5,072 nt of DNA. Origin: Chloroflexota bacterium. GTDB lineage: Bacteria > Chloroflexota > Dehalococcoidia > UBA3495. The translations under genes were made by a program, and so were the position numbers. The DNA lies in the NCBI GenBank assembly GCA_022576105.1, contig JACZRM010000151.1, positions 1 to 5,072 on the forward strand. Reading direction: 5' to 3'. Of this stretch, positions 4,930-5,072 are shown one piece after another (position 1 is the stretch's first letter; each line of letters opens with the position of its first letter). The notes under the pieces are model-generated. The model made no database searches and had not been told where the DNA came from. It saw only the letters and a program-made list of their open reading frames with translations.

Positions 4930-5072
4930 CACGAACGGGACGCGCCCCTAAAATGGCTACTGTTTAACCCAGCATAAGTTTCGATTGTTTTGCTAAGAAA
5001 ATTGCCAATCTTGACCCACCTCAACCCCTCAGCTAGACTACCGCCAATACCACATTTACCCCTCACCCTACC

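Larger units (their letters stand above)
4505..5072. other. 568-base gene-free stretch made largely of repeats
   Basis: No reading frame here resembles a protein family, has a ribosome binding site together with family-like composition, or avoids the repeats. The only frame of any length (minus strand, 4839-5066) runs through the right-hand direct repeat and translates it into the low-information tail LDPSLRSG. The stretch contains a 13-base tandem, two diverged direct repeats about 203 bases apart and a long palindrome between them. The last bases, CCCCTCACCCTA (5059-5070), resemble the start of another palindromic unit continuing past the edge. No tRNA, ncRNA or U-tract terminator was recognised. 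Confidence 0.6.

Noticed and set aside
4839..5066. 75-residue minus-strand frame in the right-hand gene-free stretch
   Set aside because: It reads through the direct repeat at 4827-4929 and ends in repeat-derived residues (LDPSLRSG); composition and context do not support a gene.

Overview
The window looks like ordinary chromosome of a GC-rich bacterium with repeat-rich intergenic DNA. My best guess is the phylum Chloroflexota (Dehalococcoidia/SAR202-like). This rests on paralogous CaiB/BaiF CoA-transferases, an HpaI-type aldolase, and intergenic repeats of the CCCTTCGAC / TCCCTGAG...GAAGGG type that I associate with such genomes. It is an inference, because no rRNA or phylogenetic marker is present.

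Layout. (1) Positions 1-1125, minus strand: a class III (CaiB/BaiF) CoA-transferase whose C-terminus runs off the left edge. It keeps the catalytic-type Asp (D181). (2) 1126-1265: a gap holding a ribosome binding site and an inverted-repeat element. (3) 1266-2459, minus strand: a second, complete CaiB/BaiF protein that has Gln173 where the first has Asp, but carries a glycine-rich loop the first lacks. (4) 2460-2898: a 439-base divergent promoter region with a good sigma70-type promoter for gene 2, short dyads and an 83-base palindromic repeat. (5) 2899-3684, plus strand: a full-length HpcH/HpaI-family class II aldolase with metal and catalytic residues intact. (6) 3685-3898: a two-copy tandem repeat. 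(7) 3899-4504, plus strand: a predicted lipoprotein with a DUF192 (UPF0127) domain. (8) 4505-5072: no credible gene; a long palindrome lies between two diverged direct repeats.

How the genes may work together. The two CoA-transferases probably form one transcription unit, and may be two subunits of a hetero-oligomer as in the BbsEF or SmtAB enzymes. They would activate an organic acid by moving CoA to it. The divergent aldolase would cleave or form a 2-oxo-3-deoxy acid (pyruvate plus an aldehyde). Together this suggests a small catabolic locus for a carboxylic or sugar acid, but the substrate cannot be read from the sequence. The DUF192 lipoprotein seems unrelated.

I found no clear sign of a new defence, mobile or RNA system. 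The points most worth a second look are the complementary active-site residues of the CoA-transferase pair and the different palindromic repeats that occupy every gap between genes.
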